From Modestobacter lapidis (GTDB lineage: Bacteria > Actinomycetota > Actinomycetes > Mycobacteriales > Geodermatophilaceae), in assembly GCA_019779905.1 (NCBI GenBank), contig JABAKE010000013.1:20115-84114 (forward strand): a stretch of 64,000 nucleotides of DNA. The letters run 5' to 3'. Positions within the stretch are counted from its first letter, which is position 1, and the number at the start of each line of letters is the position of its first letter. A program made the position numbers and the translations under genes. The notes beneath the pieces are model-generated. The model made no database searches, had not been told where the DNA came from, and saw nothing but the letters and a program-made list of their open reading frames with translations. This document shows positions 36,632 to 45,743 of the stretch, piece by piece.

Positions 36632-36671
36632 GCTCCTGCGGTGTTGCAACTGCTCCTGCGGTGTTGCAACG
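36632..36671 (+). repeat. Two tandem 20-bp repeats with hairpin potential
   Basis: GCTCCTGCGGTGTTGCAACT is followed at once by the same 20-mer with its last base changed. Their 5' part also pairs with GCCGCAAGAGCC (36690-36701). Between the convergent phoH and flagellar transcripts, so a terminator role is plausible. Confidence 0.6.
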
Positions 36672-36712
36672 CCGCAAGAAGGGGAGCGAAGCCGCAAGAG
36701 CCGGCGGGGCGG

Positions 36713-36949
36713 TCAGGAGGTGGGAGGTTCGCTCGCGGGCGGGGTCCGGGTGGACGTCGTCGAGCGGGCCGGGGTGCGGGGCACGGTGGCGAAGCGCATC
36801 AGGGCCACCGCGGCCCAGCCGGCCCCCAGGCACCACACCACGCGCAGCACGACGTCGTCGGGGGCGAGGTCGCCGCGCAGGCCGAGGAGCAGCACCGGGA
36901 TGGCGAGCACGAAGCCGGTGATGAGCACGTCGCCGCGCAACGGGCTCAC
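36713..36949 (-). CDS. Small membrane protein at the end of the flagellar operon
   Basis: 78 residues from a GTG with AGGGAGG upstream. Two helices (VLITGFVLAIPVLLLGL and VVLRVVWCLGAGWAAVALM), then a Thr/Pro-rich tail. Same strand as flhF, 49 bp downstream. Function unknown. Confidence 0.65.
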   Translation of the reverse strand: MSPLRGDVLITGFVLAIPVLLLGLRGDLAPDDVVLRVVWCLGAGWAAVALMRFATVPRTPARSTTSTRTPPASEPPTS

Positions 36950-36998
36950 CGGTCCTCCCTGCGCCGGCCGGTCGGCCGCACCCGGCCGGCCGCCGGGG

Positions 36999-39728
36999 TC
37001 ACATGTCCTCCAGCCGCTCACACAGCAGGGAGGCCCAGCGGTGCGCGGTCGCCCGTGCCCCGTCGATCCGCGCGACCGGAGCGGTCAGGTGGCTGAGCAC
37101 GGCGGCGGGGTCGGCGGTCGCCTCGGTCTCCTGGACGACGACGGCGTCCAGCCGGGGCAGCGCGTCGAGCCACGGAACGACGTCCTCCAGCTTGCGGGTG
37201 GCGTCGACGACACCCCAGACGGCGTCCGGCGCCCAGATGGCGAGCATGTGCGCCAGCCAGTTGCCGCCGCCGGTCCGCAGCGGGGCGTCGACGGCGACGA
37301 TGGTCACCGTGCCGGCCCGCTCACTGATCCGGTGCCGTTCGGTGGCGGTCTCCAGCGTGGTGATCCGGCTGTGCTCGGGAACCAGGGAGGCGGCGTCGCC
37401 GGGGGTGGCCCACTGCACCGCGGCCGGGTCGAGCCGCACCGAGACGGCCAACGACCGGGCGGCGGCCAGCGTCTCGGGGCCGGGGCCGACCACGAGCAGC
37501 ACCGAACCCGGCTCGGCCGGCACGTCGGGGACCGGGGCGAGCCGGTCGCTGAGGGTGCGGGTGAGCGCCGCGTACAGACCACGGGTGGCCGCGTCGCCGG
37601 CGAACCCCGGGGAGATGAGGAACTCGGGGACGCCCAGCGCGAGCAACTGGACGACGAGCTCCTCACCGGAGCTCACCCCGTAGGGAGCCAGCTCGCCGGA
37701 GGAGGACGGGATCGGCACCAGCCGGGTGACCGTGGCCAGCCGGGGCCCGACCTCGGCAGCGGCCAGGGGAACCTGGCGGGGCGCGACCTCGAGCGCGGTG
37801 CGCTCAGCGCCCTCGAGCCGGTCCGGCACCGCGGGACGGCCGGAGATCGCCGGCCGGCTGGCCGTGCTGGGGCCGGAGGCCAGCGGACGGCGGGCGGGCG
37901 GGACCGCGGGGCGACCCTTGAGCAGCGGCGGGAGACCGCCGATCGAGGGCATCCGCTGCGGGGGCAGCAGCGACAGCGGGGGCAGGATCGTGGTGGCGTC
38001 CATCGACAGCGGAGCGGGGTCGCTGGCCGTGCGCGCCATGGCCGGCCAGGCGGCCATCGACGGGGTCATCACCAGCGGCTCGCGGTGCGCGAGGACCTCG
38101 TGGCGCTGCATGTCCACGACGACGTCCCGGCGGAGCTCGTGCACCCGGGCCTCCTGCACCCGGACGTCGTCGGCCCAGTCGGCCGCCCAGTCGTCCGCGG
38201 TCCGGTCGCCGGCCAGCTCGGCCAGCTCCTCGTCCAGGGGGTCGGGGGTCAGCGCGGCCAGGTTCTCCGCGGCGGTCCCGACGGGAACCGGCACGGGCCG
38301 CAGCGTCCCGGGTAGCGGGGCGTGGTCGGGGCGGACGGCGGCCATCTCGCTCGTGGCCGGGTGGCTCGTGACCGGCTGGCTCGTGGCCGTGGGCTCGGGG
38401 AAGCGGTGCCGGCCGCGGGACGACGACTCGTCGAGCTCCACCGCCGCGGCGGTGGCGGCCTCGCCGGAGAGGACGCGCTCGAGCACCCCTTCGAGCAGGC
38501 GCTCCATGTCGCGGTCCGTGGACCCGGCCGAGCGCAGCACGGACTGCAGCGCCGACTGGAGGGCGGCGCGCTGGTCCAGGGACTGCGGGGCGTCGGCTGC
38601 AGCCGACGCGGCCGCGGCAACGTCGGGGAGTGCGGCGGCGGGCTGCGCCGGTGCGCCGGGGGCGGCCCCCGGCGCCGCGGGAGCAGGCGCCGTGACCGGC
38701 GCCGGGGGAGCGGACGCCGCCACCGGTGCCGGCGTGGCGGCCGGGACAGCGGCCACCGGCGCCGGGACGGCCTCCTCGGTCTCGTCGATCCACTCCTCGG
38801 CCCGTACCCGGAAGACCGGCTCCTCGACCGGCTCGAAGCCGAGGCCGTCGGAGCCGAGGTCGTCAGCGGTGCGGTGATCGGCAGCGCGCTCGTCGGCAGC
38901 GGAGCGTTCGACGGCGTCAGCGTCGGCGTCGGCGTCGGTGACGGCGGCGGTGACGGCGACGGAGACCGAACGGTCGGCGACCATCCGGGCGAGGGCGGCG
39001 GTGAACGGCGAGGGGCCGGCCGGTTCGGGCTCGGCCGCCGGCTCGGGAGCGGTCTCGACGAACCGGTCGAGGGTCGGCCGGTGACGGGAAGGGGTGAACG
39101 GCGTGGCGGCCGGGGCGGCGGCCGCGGCCTGCACGGCGGCCGCGAAGGAGCCCCGGGCGAGGCCGGCGACCGGGGCGCTGTCCCGGGGGGCCGCACCGCC
39201 CCGCGGTGCCGCGGTGGAGCCGATCGGGGCCGCGGCCGGGCCGGTGGTCCGGGCCGGCGCGGAAGCGCGGAGACCCCCGGCCGGTGTCTCGGGAGCCGGC
39301 GCCGTGCGTGGGCGCCGCTGGGCGACGACGTCCTCGATGGCCGGGCCCCGGGCCACTCCGGCGGCCGAGTAGAGGCCGATCGGCAGCTGACCCGACGACG
39401 GTCCGAGCAGGTCGGCCAGCTCGGACATCCGGTCGTCGACCGACTCGGCCGGGCGGGCGCGGGGCGCCCGGCGGGGCGCCCCGTCGGAGCGGGATCCGGT
39501 GCCGGGGTCGGCCCGGTCGTCCGGCCTGCGGGCGGACCCGCCGCCGGCCGGGGCGCTGCGCGCGCTCAGGTCGACCTCGGCGACGTAGCGCTCGGCGGCG
39601 AAGAACCCGAGCACCCCGCCGGAACGGATGCGACGGACGCCGACGATCTTCGCCGACGGCCCGTACTCCTCGCGGGCGGCGGCGATGGCCTCCTCGCGCG
39701 TGGCTGCCTCAACGGATTGCGACGGCAC
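36999..39728 (-). CDS. flhF: FlhF-like protein with degenerate GTPase domain
   Basis: 909 residues from a GTG overlapping flhA by 20 bp. N-terminal B-like domain (VEAATREEAIAAAREEYGPSA then VGVRRIRSGGVLGFF). A ~600-residue low-complexity Ala/Pro/Glu middle region follows. The C-terminal ~200 residues have the SRP-GTPase layout (VLLVVGPGPETLAAARSLA; VVDATRKLED; VVVQETEATADP), but the P-loop near residue 747 lacks the GKT, so GTP binding is doubtful. FlhF normally places the flagellum at the cell pole. Assignment rests on the N-terminus and on the position after flhA. Confidence 0.75.
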   Translation of the reverse strand: MPSQSVEAATREEAIAAAREEYGPSAKIVGVRRIRSGGVLGFFAAERYVAEVDLSARSAPAGGGSARRPDDRADPGTGSRSDGAPRRAPRARPAESVDDRMSELADLLGPSSGQLPIGLYSAAGVARGPAIEDVVAQRRPRTAPAPETPAGGLRASAPARTTGPAAAPIGSTAAPRGGAAPRDSAPVAGLARGSFAAAVQAAAAAPAATPFTPSRHRPTLDRFVETAPEPAAEPEPAGPSPFTAALARMVADRSVSVAVTAAVTDADADADAVERSAADERAADHRTADDLGSDGLGFEPVEEPVFRVRAEEWIDETEEAVPAPVAAVPAATPAPVAASAPPAPVTAPAPAAPGAAPGAPAQPAAALPDVAAAASAAADAPQSLDQRAALQSALQSVLRSAGSTDRDMERLLEGVLERVLSGEAATAAAVELDESSSRGRHRFPEPTATSQPVTSHPATSEMAAVRPDHAPLPGTLRPVPVPVGTAAENLAALTPDPLDEELAELAGDRTADDWAADWADDVRVQEARVHELRRDVVVDMQRHEVLAHREPLVMTPSMAAWPAMARTASDPAPLSMDATTILPPLSLLPPQRMPSIGGLPPLLKGRPAVPPARRPLASGPSTASRPAISGRPAVPDRLEGAERTALEVAPRQVPLAAAEVGPRLATVTRLVPIPSSSGELAPYGVSSGEELVVQLLALGVPEFLISPGFAGDAATRGLYAALTRTLSDRLAPVPDVPAEPGSVLLVVGPGPETLAAARSLAVSVRLDPAAVQWATPGDAASLVPEHSRITTLETATERHRISERAGTVTIVAVDAPLRTGGGNWLAHMLAIWAPDAVWGVVDATRKLEDVVPWLDALPRLDAVVVQETEATADPAAVLSHLTAPVARIDGARATAHRWASLLCERLEDM

Positions 39729-41754
39729 CGCTCACCACTCCCAGGGATTCGATCTGGGCCGTGCGGGACACCTCGTTGTAGGAGATGACCGACAGCCGGG
39801 GAAGGACCTGGCGGACCAGGCGGGACAGGGCGGCGCGCACCTGCGGCGAACACACCAGGACAGGGGACAGGTTCACGCGCTCTGCCTCCTCGAGCAGTTC
39901 GGTGCAGCCGCGGACCAGCACGTCCACGGTGTGCCCGTCCAGGGCGAGGACCTGGCCGTCGGCGCCCTGGCGGATCGACTCGAGCAGCCGCTGCTCGAAG
40001 CCGGGCTCGAGGGTGATGACGTGCAGCCGCTCGTCGGGGGTGACGTAGGGGTGGCTGATCGCCGCGCCGAGGGCGTTGCGCACGGCTTCCACCAGCCCGT
40101 CGAGGTCGGTGGAGGTCTTGGCCCGCAAGGAGAGCGCCTCGAAGATCCGGACCAGGTCGCGGATCGAGACGTCCTCGTCGAGCAGGGCGGCCAGCACCCG
40201 CTGGATCTCACCGGTGGTGAGCAGTGTCGGGGTGAGCTCCTCGACCACGACCGGGTGCGAGCGGCGGACCATCTCGATCAGCAGCCGGACGTCCTCCCGC
40301 CCGAGCAGCGACGAGGCGTTCTGCCGGACCACCTCGGCCAGGTGCGTGGTGATCACCGAGGAGCGGTCGACCACCGTGGCGCCGGCCATCTCGGCCTGAC
40401 GCTGCAGCTCGGCGGGGACCCACTTGGCGGGCAGCCCGAACACCGGCTCGCGGGTGGCCTTGCCGGGCAGCCCGTCGAGGTGGTCGCCGATGGCCAGCAC
40501 CGTGCCGGCGGGGGAGATGCCCTTCGCGGCCGGGACACCGTTGAGCCAGATGACGTACTCCGACGAGGGCAGGTCCAGGTTGTCCCGGGTGCGGACCAGC
40601 GGGATGACCAGGCCGGTGTCCATGGCCACCTTGCGGCGCAGCGCCTTGACCCGGTCGAGCAGGTCGCCGCCGCGGGCGGTGTCGACGAGCTCGACGAGGT
40701 CGAAGGCCACCTCGAGCTCCAGCGGGTCGACCCGCATCCGCTCGGCGATGGACTCGGGGGAGTCGGGTTGGGCCTCGGCGTCCGGTCCGATCGCGGCCTG
40801 CTCGTCGTCGTCGTCGGTCTCGACCACCTCGGTCACCCGGCTGGCGGCGAACAGGAAGAGGCTGCCGACGATGAGGAAGGGCAGCTTGGGCAGGCCGGGG
40901 ATGAGGCACAGGGCGATGGCGGCGCCGCCGGCGACCCGCAGCGGCTGCTTGCTGCGGCCCAGCTGCTTGATCAGGTCCTGGCCCATGTCGCCGTCGGAGG
41001 CCGACCGGGTCACGATCAGGCCGGTGGCCGTGGAGATCAGCAGGGCGGGGATCTGCGAGACCAGGCCGTCGCCGACGGTCAGCAGCGAGTACGTGGAGAC
41101 GGCCTCGCCCGGCGCCAAGCCACGCTGCATGATCCCGATGGCGAAGCCGCCGATCAGGTTGATCAGCGTAACGATGATGCCGGCGATGGCGTCGCCCTTG
41201 ACGAACTTGCTGGCGCCGTCCATCGAGCCGTAGAAGTCGGCCTCGGAGGTGACCTCCTGGCGCCGCTTGCGGGCCTGCTTCTCGTTGATCAGCCCGGCAT
41301 TGAGGTCGGCGTCGATGGCCATCTGCTTGCCGGGCATCGCGTCGAGGGTGAATCGGGCGCCGACCTCGGCCACGCGCCCGGCACCGTTGGTGATGACGAC
41401 GAACTGGATGATCGTGAGGATCACGAAGATCACCAGGCCGACGACCAGTGAGCCACCGATGACGAAGTGGCCGAAGGCCTCGATGACCTTGCCGGCGTAA
41501 CCGTCGGTGAGCACCAGCCGGGTCGAGGACACGTTGAGCGCGAGGCGCATCAGCGTGGCGACGAGCACCAGGGCCGGGAAGACGGCGAAGTCCAGGGGCC
41601 GCTTGATCTGCATCGCCACCAGCAGGATCAGCAGCGACATCGTGATGTTCAGGCCGAGCAGCAGGTCCAGCAGCGCGGCCGGCAGCGGCACGACCAGCAT
41701 CAGGACGATGGAGACGACTCCGATGGGGACGGCGGCCTTGCCCAGGTTCCGCAT
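39709..41754 (-). CDS. flhA: Flagellar type III export protein FlhA
   Basis: 681 residues, normal length. Eight N-terminal membrane helices with the FHIPEP-like loop (ARFTLDAMPGKQMAIDADLNAGLI, then RRQEVTSEADFYGSMDGASKFVKGDA), and a large cytoplasmic domain that forms the nonameric ring docking substrate-chaperone complexes. ATG 41754 follows GGAGGACCGG. Confidence 0.95.
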   Translation of the reverse strand: MRNLGKAAVPIGVVSIVLMLVVPLPAALLDLLLGLNITMSLLILLVAMQIKRPLDFAVFPALVLVATLMRLALNVSSTRLVLTDGYAGKVIEAFGHFVIGGSLVVGLVIFVILTIIQFVVITNGAGRVAEVGARFTLDAMPGKQMAIDADLNAGLINEKQARKRRQEVTSEADFYGSMDGASKFVKGDAIAGIIVTLINLIGGFAIGIMQRGLAPGEAVSTYSLLTVGDGLVSQIPALLISTATGLIVTRSASDGDMGQDLIKQLGRSKQPLRVAGGAAIALCLIPGLPKLPFLIVGSLFLFAASRVTEVVETDDDDEQAAIGPDAEAQPDSPESIAERMRVDPLELEVAFDLVELVDTARGGDLLDRVKALRRKVAMDTGLVIPLVRTRDNLDLPSSEYVIWLNGVPAAKGISPAGTVLAIGDHLDGLPGKATREPVFGLPAKWVPAELQRQAEMAGATVVDRSSVITTHLAEVVRQNASSLLGREDVRLLIEMVRRSHPVVVEELTPTLLTTGEIQRVLAALLDEDVSIRDLVRIFEALSLRAKTSTDLDGLVEAVRNALGAAISHPYVTPDERLHVITLEPGFEQRLLESIRQGADGQVLALDGHTVDVLVRGCTELLEEAERVNLSPVLVCSPQVRAALSRLVRQVLPRLSVISYNEVSRTAQIESLGVVSGAVAIR

Positions 41755-41952
41755 CCGGTCCTCCTCTCCTCGCACCCGACGCCCGCGGTCCGCAGGCTGC
41801 CCGTGGGGAGCGGTGTGCTCCTCTCAGCCGTTCTCGGCAGTCGGTGAGGACGGCGGTACCGGAGCGGAAGGGGCGGGCGCCCCGCGAGTCACACGCGCTC
41901 CGCGCGTTCACCGAAGATCCCGCGGCCCTCCTGCAGGGGCCCGCCGCGAGGG

Positions 41953-42009
41953 GAAGGACCCGCTCCTCCCCGACCCTCGCGAGCTCGGGCCGGGTCCCGG
42001 GAGCGGGCC
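41953..42009. repeat. Intergenic double-hairpin repeat, copy 3
   Basis: GAAGGACCCGCTCC ... GGAGCGGGCC with central CCTCGCGAGCTCGGG, 20 bp beyond the flhB stop. Compared with copies 1 and 2 both arms have changed together (CCCGCTCC/GGAGCGGG against CCCCGTCC/GGACGGGG). Confidence 0.7.
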
Positions 42010-42029
42010 GGGGGCAGCAGGGTCCGCTT

Positions 42030-43160
42030 TCAGCGGCGACGGGCGCGGGGGAGCCCCTCGGTCACCGGCGGCTCGAAACCGGGCCGGTGCATGCCCCCGC
42101 GGACCCCGCGGGAGGACAGTTGCATGACGAAGGCGAGCACCCGGGCCACCGCGGTGAACAGCTGCGCCGGTACCTCCTGGTTCAGGTCGCAGGAGGCGTG
42201 CAGGGCCCGGGCGAGCGGGATGTCCTGAACCATCGGGACCCGGTTCTCCTCGGCCAGGGCGCGCAGCCGGGCGGCGAGCTCGCCGGAGCCCTTGGCCACC
42301 ACCCGCGGCGCACCCTTCTCGGGGGTGTACTTCAGCGCGACGGCCACGTGCGTGGGGTTGACCAGCAGGACGTCGGCGTCGGCGACCTCGCTCATCATCC
42401 GGTTCCGGGACATCGCCAGCTGGGTCGCCCGCCGCTGTCCCTTGACCAGCGGGTCGCCCTCGGACTGCTTGTGTTCCTGCTTGATCTCGGTGTGGCTCAT
42501 CTGGAGCTGCTTCATCATCTTCTTGCGGACGACGATGTAGTCGGCCACCGCGATGACCAGCCCGGTGACGCCCACGACGCGGAACATCAGGACGGCGGAC
42601 TCGGCGAAGACCTGGATGATCCGGGACAGCGGCAGGGCGCCGGAGGCGGAGACGAGCTCCTGGGCCTTGTCCGAGGTGGTGATGATGATGACGGCCAGCG
42701 CGACGGTCTTGATGATCGCCTTGGCGGCCTCCCACAGCCCCTGGGTGCCGAACATCCGCTTGACGCCCGGTAGCGGGTTGAACTTCTTCAGGGTCGGCTT
42801 CATCCCCTTGGGGGCCAGGGTGACTCCGCCCTGAGCCGCCAGGGCCAGCGTGCCGAGCAGCATCAGCGCCACCGCCATCGGCAGCACCGTGGTGAGGAAG
42901 GCGATGAGGGCCTGGCCCATCAGCTCCGTGAGAGCCGACGTCTCCGGAGCCTGGGCCACCACGCCGACCTGGAGGAAGAGCTCCTGGGCCGTCTCGAAGG
43001 AGTTGCCCACCAGCATCGGCAGCAGGAAGCTCGCCACCGCCGCGCCGAGCCAGGAACCGAGCTCCTGGGTCCGCGGGATCTGGCCTTCCTTGCGGGCCTC
43101 CTTGATCTTCTGCGGAGTCGGCTTCTCGGTCTTCTCCCCGCCGGGACCGTCCTTGGCCAC
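42030..43160 (-). CDS. flhB: Flagellar export switch protein FlhB
   Basis: 376 residues. EKTEKPTPQKIKEARKEGQI at the N-terminus, four membrane helices, then the cytoplasmic domain with the self-cleaving NPTH (in LLVNPTHVAVALKY, about residue 267), which switches export from rod-hook to filament substrates. 3 bp after fliR. Confidence 0.95.
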   Translation of the reverse strand: MAKDGPGGEKTEKPTPQKIKEARKEGQIPRTQELGSWLGAAVASFLLPMLVGNSFETAQELFLQVGVVAQAPETSALTELMGQALIAFLTTVLPMAVALMLLGTLALAAQGGVTLAPKGMKPTLKKFNPLPGVKRMFGTQGLWEAAKAIIKTVALAVIIITTSDKAQELVSASGALPLSRIIQVFAESAVLMFRVVGVTGLVIAVADYIVVRKKMMKQLQMSHTEIKQEHKQSEGDPLVKGQRRATQLAMSRNRMMSEVADADVLLVNPTHVAVALKYTPEKGAPRVVAKGSGELAARLRALAEENRVPMVQDIPLARALHASCDLNQEVPAQLFTAVARVLAFVMQLSSRGVRGGMHRPGFEPPVTEGLPRARRR

Positions 43161-43163
43161 GGG

Positions 43164-43928
43164 TCACCCGCTCCGGAAGGAGGTCATCGCCTCGACGGCG
43201 GTGGACATCAGCGCGTCGAGGGCCGGCGGCAGCAGCGGGAACGTCAGCCCGAGCAGGGCCAGCGTCACCATGATCTTCACCGGGAAGCCCAGCGAGAACA
43301 TGTTCAGCGCGGGCGCGGCCTTGCTCAGCAGCGCCAGGGCGACGTCGGTGAGCAGCAGCACGGCCACCATGGGGCCGGCGATCTGCAGGGCGGCCAGGAA
43401 CATCATGGCGAACGCGGTGGTCATCGCGGAGCCGAGTTGCTCGGTGTCCAGCGAGCCGCCCAGCGGCAACCCCTGGTACGAGGTGACGAAGCCGCGGACG
43501 AGCATCAGGTGGCCGCCGCTGGTGAACAGCAGCGTGGTGGCCAGCAGGTAGTGCAGCCGGCCGATCGAGGAGTTCATCGTCAGCGACAGCGGGTCGAAGG
43601 CGGGTTGGAGCGAGAAGCCGCCGGCGATGTCGATGATGTCGCCGGCCAGCTGGACGGCGGTGAAGAGGACCTGGACGACGAAGCCCAGGGCCGCGCCGAT
43701 GATCGCTTCGGTGATCGCCGCGACGATCAGGAAGCCGGCGGTGACGGCCGGCATGTCCGCGGCCAGCTGCGGGAAGACGACCAGCGACAGTGCGAGGGCC
43801 AACGCCCCCTTGACCGCCATCGGGATGCCGTTGTTGTTGAACGGCGGGGCCAGGACGACGAAGCCCGTGGCTCGCACCGTGGCCAGCAGCAGGGCCGCCA
43901 CGGTCGCCGACGGGACCGAGAGGTCCAC
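43164..43928 (-). CDS. fliR: Flagellar export gate protein FliR
   Basis: 254 residues, six membrane helices. VRATGFVVLAPPFNNNGIPMAVKGALALAL, SLTMNSSIGRLHYLLATTLLF and LALLSKAAPALNMFSLGFPVKI are family hallmarks. GTG start, 7 bp after fliQ. Part of the FliPQR pore complex. Confidence 0.93.
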   Translation of the reverse strand: MDLSVPSATVAALLLATVRATGFVVLAPPFNNNGIPMAVKGALALALSLVVFPQLAADMPAVTAGFLIVAAITEAIIGAALGFVVQVLFTAVQLAGDIIDIAGGFSLQPAFDPLSLTMNSSIGRLHYLLATTLLFTSGGHLMLVRGFVTSYQGLPLGGSLDTEQLGSAMTTAFAMMFLAALQIAGPMVAVLLLTDVALALLSKAAPALNMFSLGFPVKIMVTLALLGLTFPLLPPALDALMSTAVEAMTSFRSG

Positions 43929-43935
43929 CGGGGCC

Positions 43936-44211
43936 TCAGCTCTTGCCGAGCAACCGGGGCAGCGACTCGAACAGGTGGTCGGTGAAGGACACCAGCTCGG
44001 CGAGCACCCAGTTGCCGGTCAGCAGCAACGCGATCGCCACCGCGATCATCTTCGGCACGAACGACAGCGTCGGTTCCTGGATCTGGGTCGCGGCCTGGAA
44101 CAGCGAGATCATGAAGCCGACCAGCAGTGCGGTCAGCAGGATGGGCGCGGCGATCTTCGCCGACAGCAGCATGGTCTGCGTGGCGATGTCGATGACGTCG
44201 GCGTCGCTCAT
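43936..44211 (-). CDS. fliQ: Flagellar export gate protein FliQ
   Basis: 91 residues with two helices; APILLTALLVGFMISLFQAATQIQEPTLSFVPK is diagnostic. The ATG overlaps the stop of a bridging mini-ORF (ATGA) that connects it to fliP. Confidence 0.95.
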   Translation of the reverse strand: MSDADVIDIATQTMLLSAKIAAPILLTALLVGFMISLFQAATQIQEPTLSFVPKMIAVAIALLLTGNWVLAELVSFTDHLFESLPRLLGKS

Positions 44212-44294
44212 TGCTCGTCTCCGGACTCGTTCCGCTCCTCGGTCGCTGGCGCTCCCTGCGATGCTCGCTCGCCCGTCGTCATCGCGGCGCTCAT
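44208..44294 (-). repeat. Bridging repeat with mini-ORF between fliP and fliQ
   Basis: An ATG at 44294 overlaps the fliP stop; the 28-codon ORF ends with a TGA overlapping the fliQ ATG. It contains ERASQGAPATEERNESG, closely related to segments RASQG and TEERNEAG of the fliN-fliO mini-ORF. At DNA level both share CGTTCCGCTCCTCGGTCG and CTGCGATGCTCGCT. Confidence 0.6.
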
Positions 44295-45154
44295 GTGTAC
44301 GACCCCACCAACGCGGTCGTGATCAGCGTCCAGCCGTCCACCACCACGAACAGCAGCAGCTTGAACGGCAGCGACACGATCGACGGCGGCACCATCATCA
44401 TGCCCATCGCCATCAGCGAGGCGCTGACCAGCATGTCCAGCACCAGGAACGGGATGAACACGACCAGGCCGATGATGAAGGCGCTCTTGAGCTCCGAGAG
44501 CACGAACGCCGGGACCAGGGTCAGCATGCTCACCGACTCGCGGTCGGCCGGTTGCTCCTCGCCCGACAGCCCGATCATCAGCTTGAGCTCGTCGTCGCGG
44601 GTGTTGCCGAGCAGGAACTCCTTCAGCGGCGCCGAGCCGCTGTCGTAGGCCTGCGAGGCGGTGATCGCCCCGTCCAGGTAGGGCTGGACGGCGATCTCGT
44701 TGATGTCGCCGAACACCGGGCCCATCACGAAGATGGTCAGGAACAGCGCGATCCCGGTGAGCACCTGGTTGGGCGGCGAGGTGGGCAGGCCCAGCGCATT
44801 GCGGGTCAGCGACAGCACCACGATGATCTTGGTGAACGACGTCACGAGCAGCAGCGCGGACGGCGCGATCGACAGCACGGTGATGGCCAGGATGAGCGTG
44901 ACCGCGGTGCTCGGGCTGTCGCCACCGATGGAGATGTCCAGCCCGCCGCCGTCCACCACCGGGGCGACGGGGTCCGTCGGTGCGGTGGGCGGTGTCGGGG
45001 CGGCGGAGGCCGGTCCGGCGAGCGCGACCATGGCCACGAGGAGAGCGGCGCCCAGGGCGAGCAGCACGAGCGGGAGCAGCACCGCGATCCGGCGGGTTCC
45101 CCCCAGCGCGCCATCATGGCCATATTGGCGGAAGCGGGGGAGGGTGCGGATCAC
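44291..45154 (-). CDS. fliP: Flagellar export gate protein FliP
   Basis: 287 residues. N-terminal signal sequence (RRIAVLLPLVLLALGAALL), then TVLSIAPSALLLVTSFTKIIVVLSLTRNALGLP..PPNQVLTGIALFLT and FIPFLVLDMLVSASLMAMGMMMVPP, all FliP hallmarks. Overlaps fliO by 4 bp. Confidence 0.95.
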   Translation of the reverse strand: MIRTLPRFRQYGHDGALGGTRRIAVLLPLVLLALGAALLVAMVALAGPASAAPTPPTAPTDPVAPVVDGGGLDISIGGDSPSTAVTLILAITVLSIAPSALLLVTSFTKIIVVLSLTRNALGLPTSPPNQVLTGIALFLTIFVMGPVFGDINEIAVQPYLDGAITASQAYDSGSAPLKEFLLGNTRDDELKLMIGLSGEEQPADRESVSMLTLVPAFVLSELKSAFIIGLVVFIPFLVLDMLVSASLMAMGMMMVPPSIVSLPFKLLLFVVVDGWTLITTALVGSYT

Positions 45155-45585
45155 CGGCGGACCGTCCGGTCGCGGAGGTCCTGGACCAGGGTCGTCCAGG
45201 CGCCCCGGTCGAGCACCGAACCCGCCAGCGAACCCGAGGAGGACCGGGCGACCAGCGTGGGCCGGGTGGCCGGGCCGGGGTCGACCGTGCCGTCCGGCCG
45301 GAGGGCGGCCGCGCGGGGCGCCGCGGCCAGCGCGGTCTGTACCTCGTCCTCCTCCATCTCGGCGAGCAGGGTGACCTGTTCGTCGGTCGCCCCGATGACC
45401 AGCACGCGGCCGGCGACCCGGAGCACCGAGACACTGCTCGCCCGGCCCATGCGCTGCCGGGCGACGACCTCGATGAGGCCGTTGCCCTGGCCCAGCCCGC
45501 GCTTCTTGGCCAACCGCGAGGCGAAGACGAGCACCGCCGCGATGAGGCCCAGGGACAGGACGAGGCGGATGAGCATCCAGGTCAT
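45151..45585 (-). CDS. fliO: Flagellar export assembly protein FliO
   Basis: 144 residues; one N-terminal helix (MTWMLIRLVLSLGLIAAVLVFASRLAKK), then IEVVARQRMGRASSVSVLRVAGRVLVIGATDEQVTLL, typical of FliO. It scaffolds FliP assembly. ATG overlaps the end of the bridging mini-ORF. Confidence 0.88.
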   Translation of the reverse strand: MTWMLIRLVLSLGLIAAVLVFASRLAKKRGLGQGNGLIEVVARQRMGRASSVSVLRVAGRVLVIGATDEQVTLLAEMEEDEVQTALAAAPRAAALRPDGTVDPGPATRPTLVARSSSGSLAGSVLDRGAWTTLVQDLRDRTVRR

Positions 45586-45743
45586 CGCTCGACTCCGGCT
45601 TCGTTCCGCTCCTCGGTCGAGAACACGGGTCGCCTCCGCGGGCGCTCCGCTCCTCGCTCGCTGGCGCTCGCTGCGATGCTCACGCCCTGTCGGCGACGGG
45701 CATCTCCCTGCGATGCTCGCTGCGCCGTCCTCTTCGACGTCAT
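45582..45743 (-). repeat. Bridging repeat with 53-codon mini-ORF between fliN and fliO
   Basis: ATG 45743 overlaps the fliN stop (ATGA) and the TGA overlaps the fliO ATG (ATGA), so the frame bridges the whole 154-bp gap. The DNA holds several copies of CGCTCCTCG, TCGCTGGCGCTCG and CTGCGATGCTC words, also found at 44208-44294 and (GCTGGCGCTCG) in the 611-635 and 60523-60547 repeats. Peptide: basic, with RASQG and FSTEERNEAG. Confidence 0.6.
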
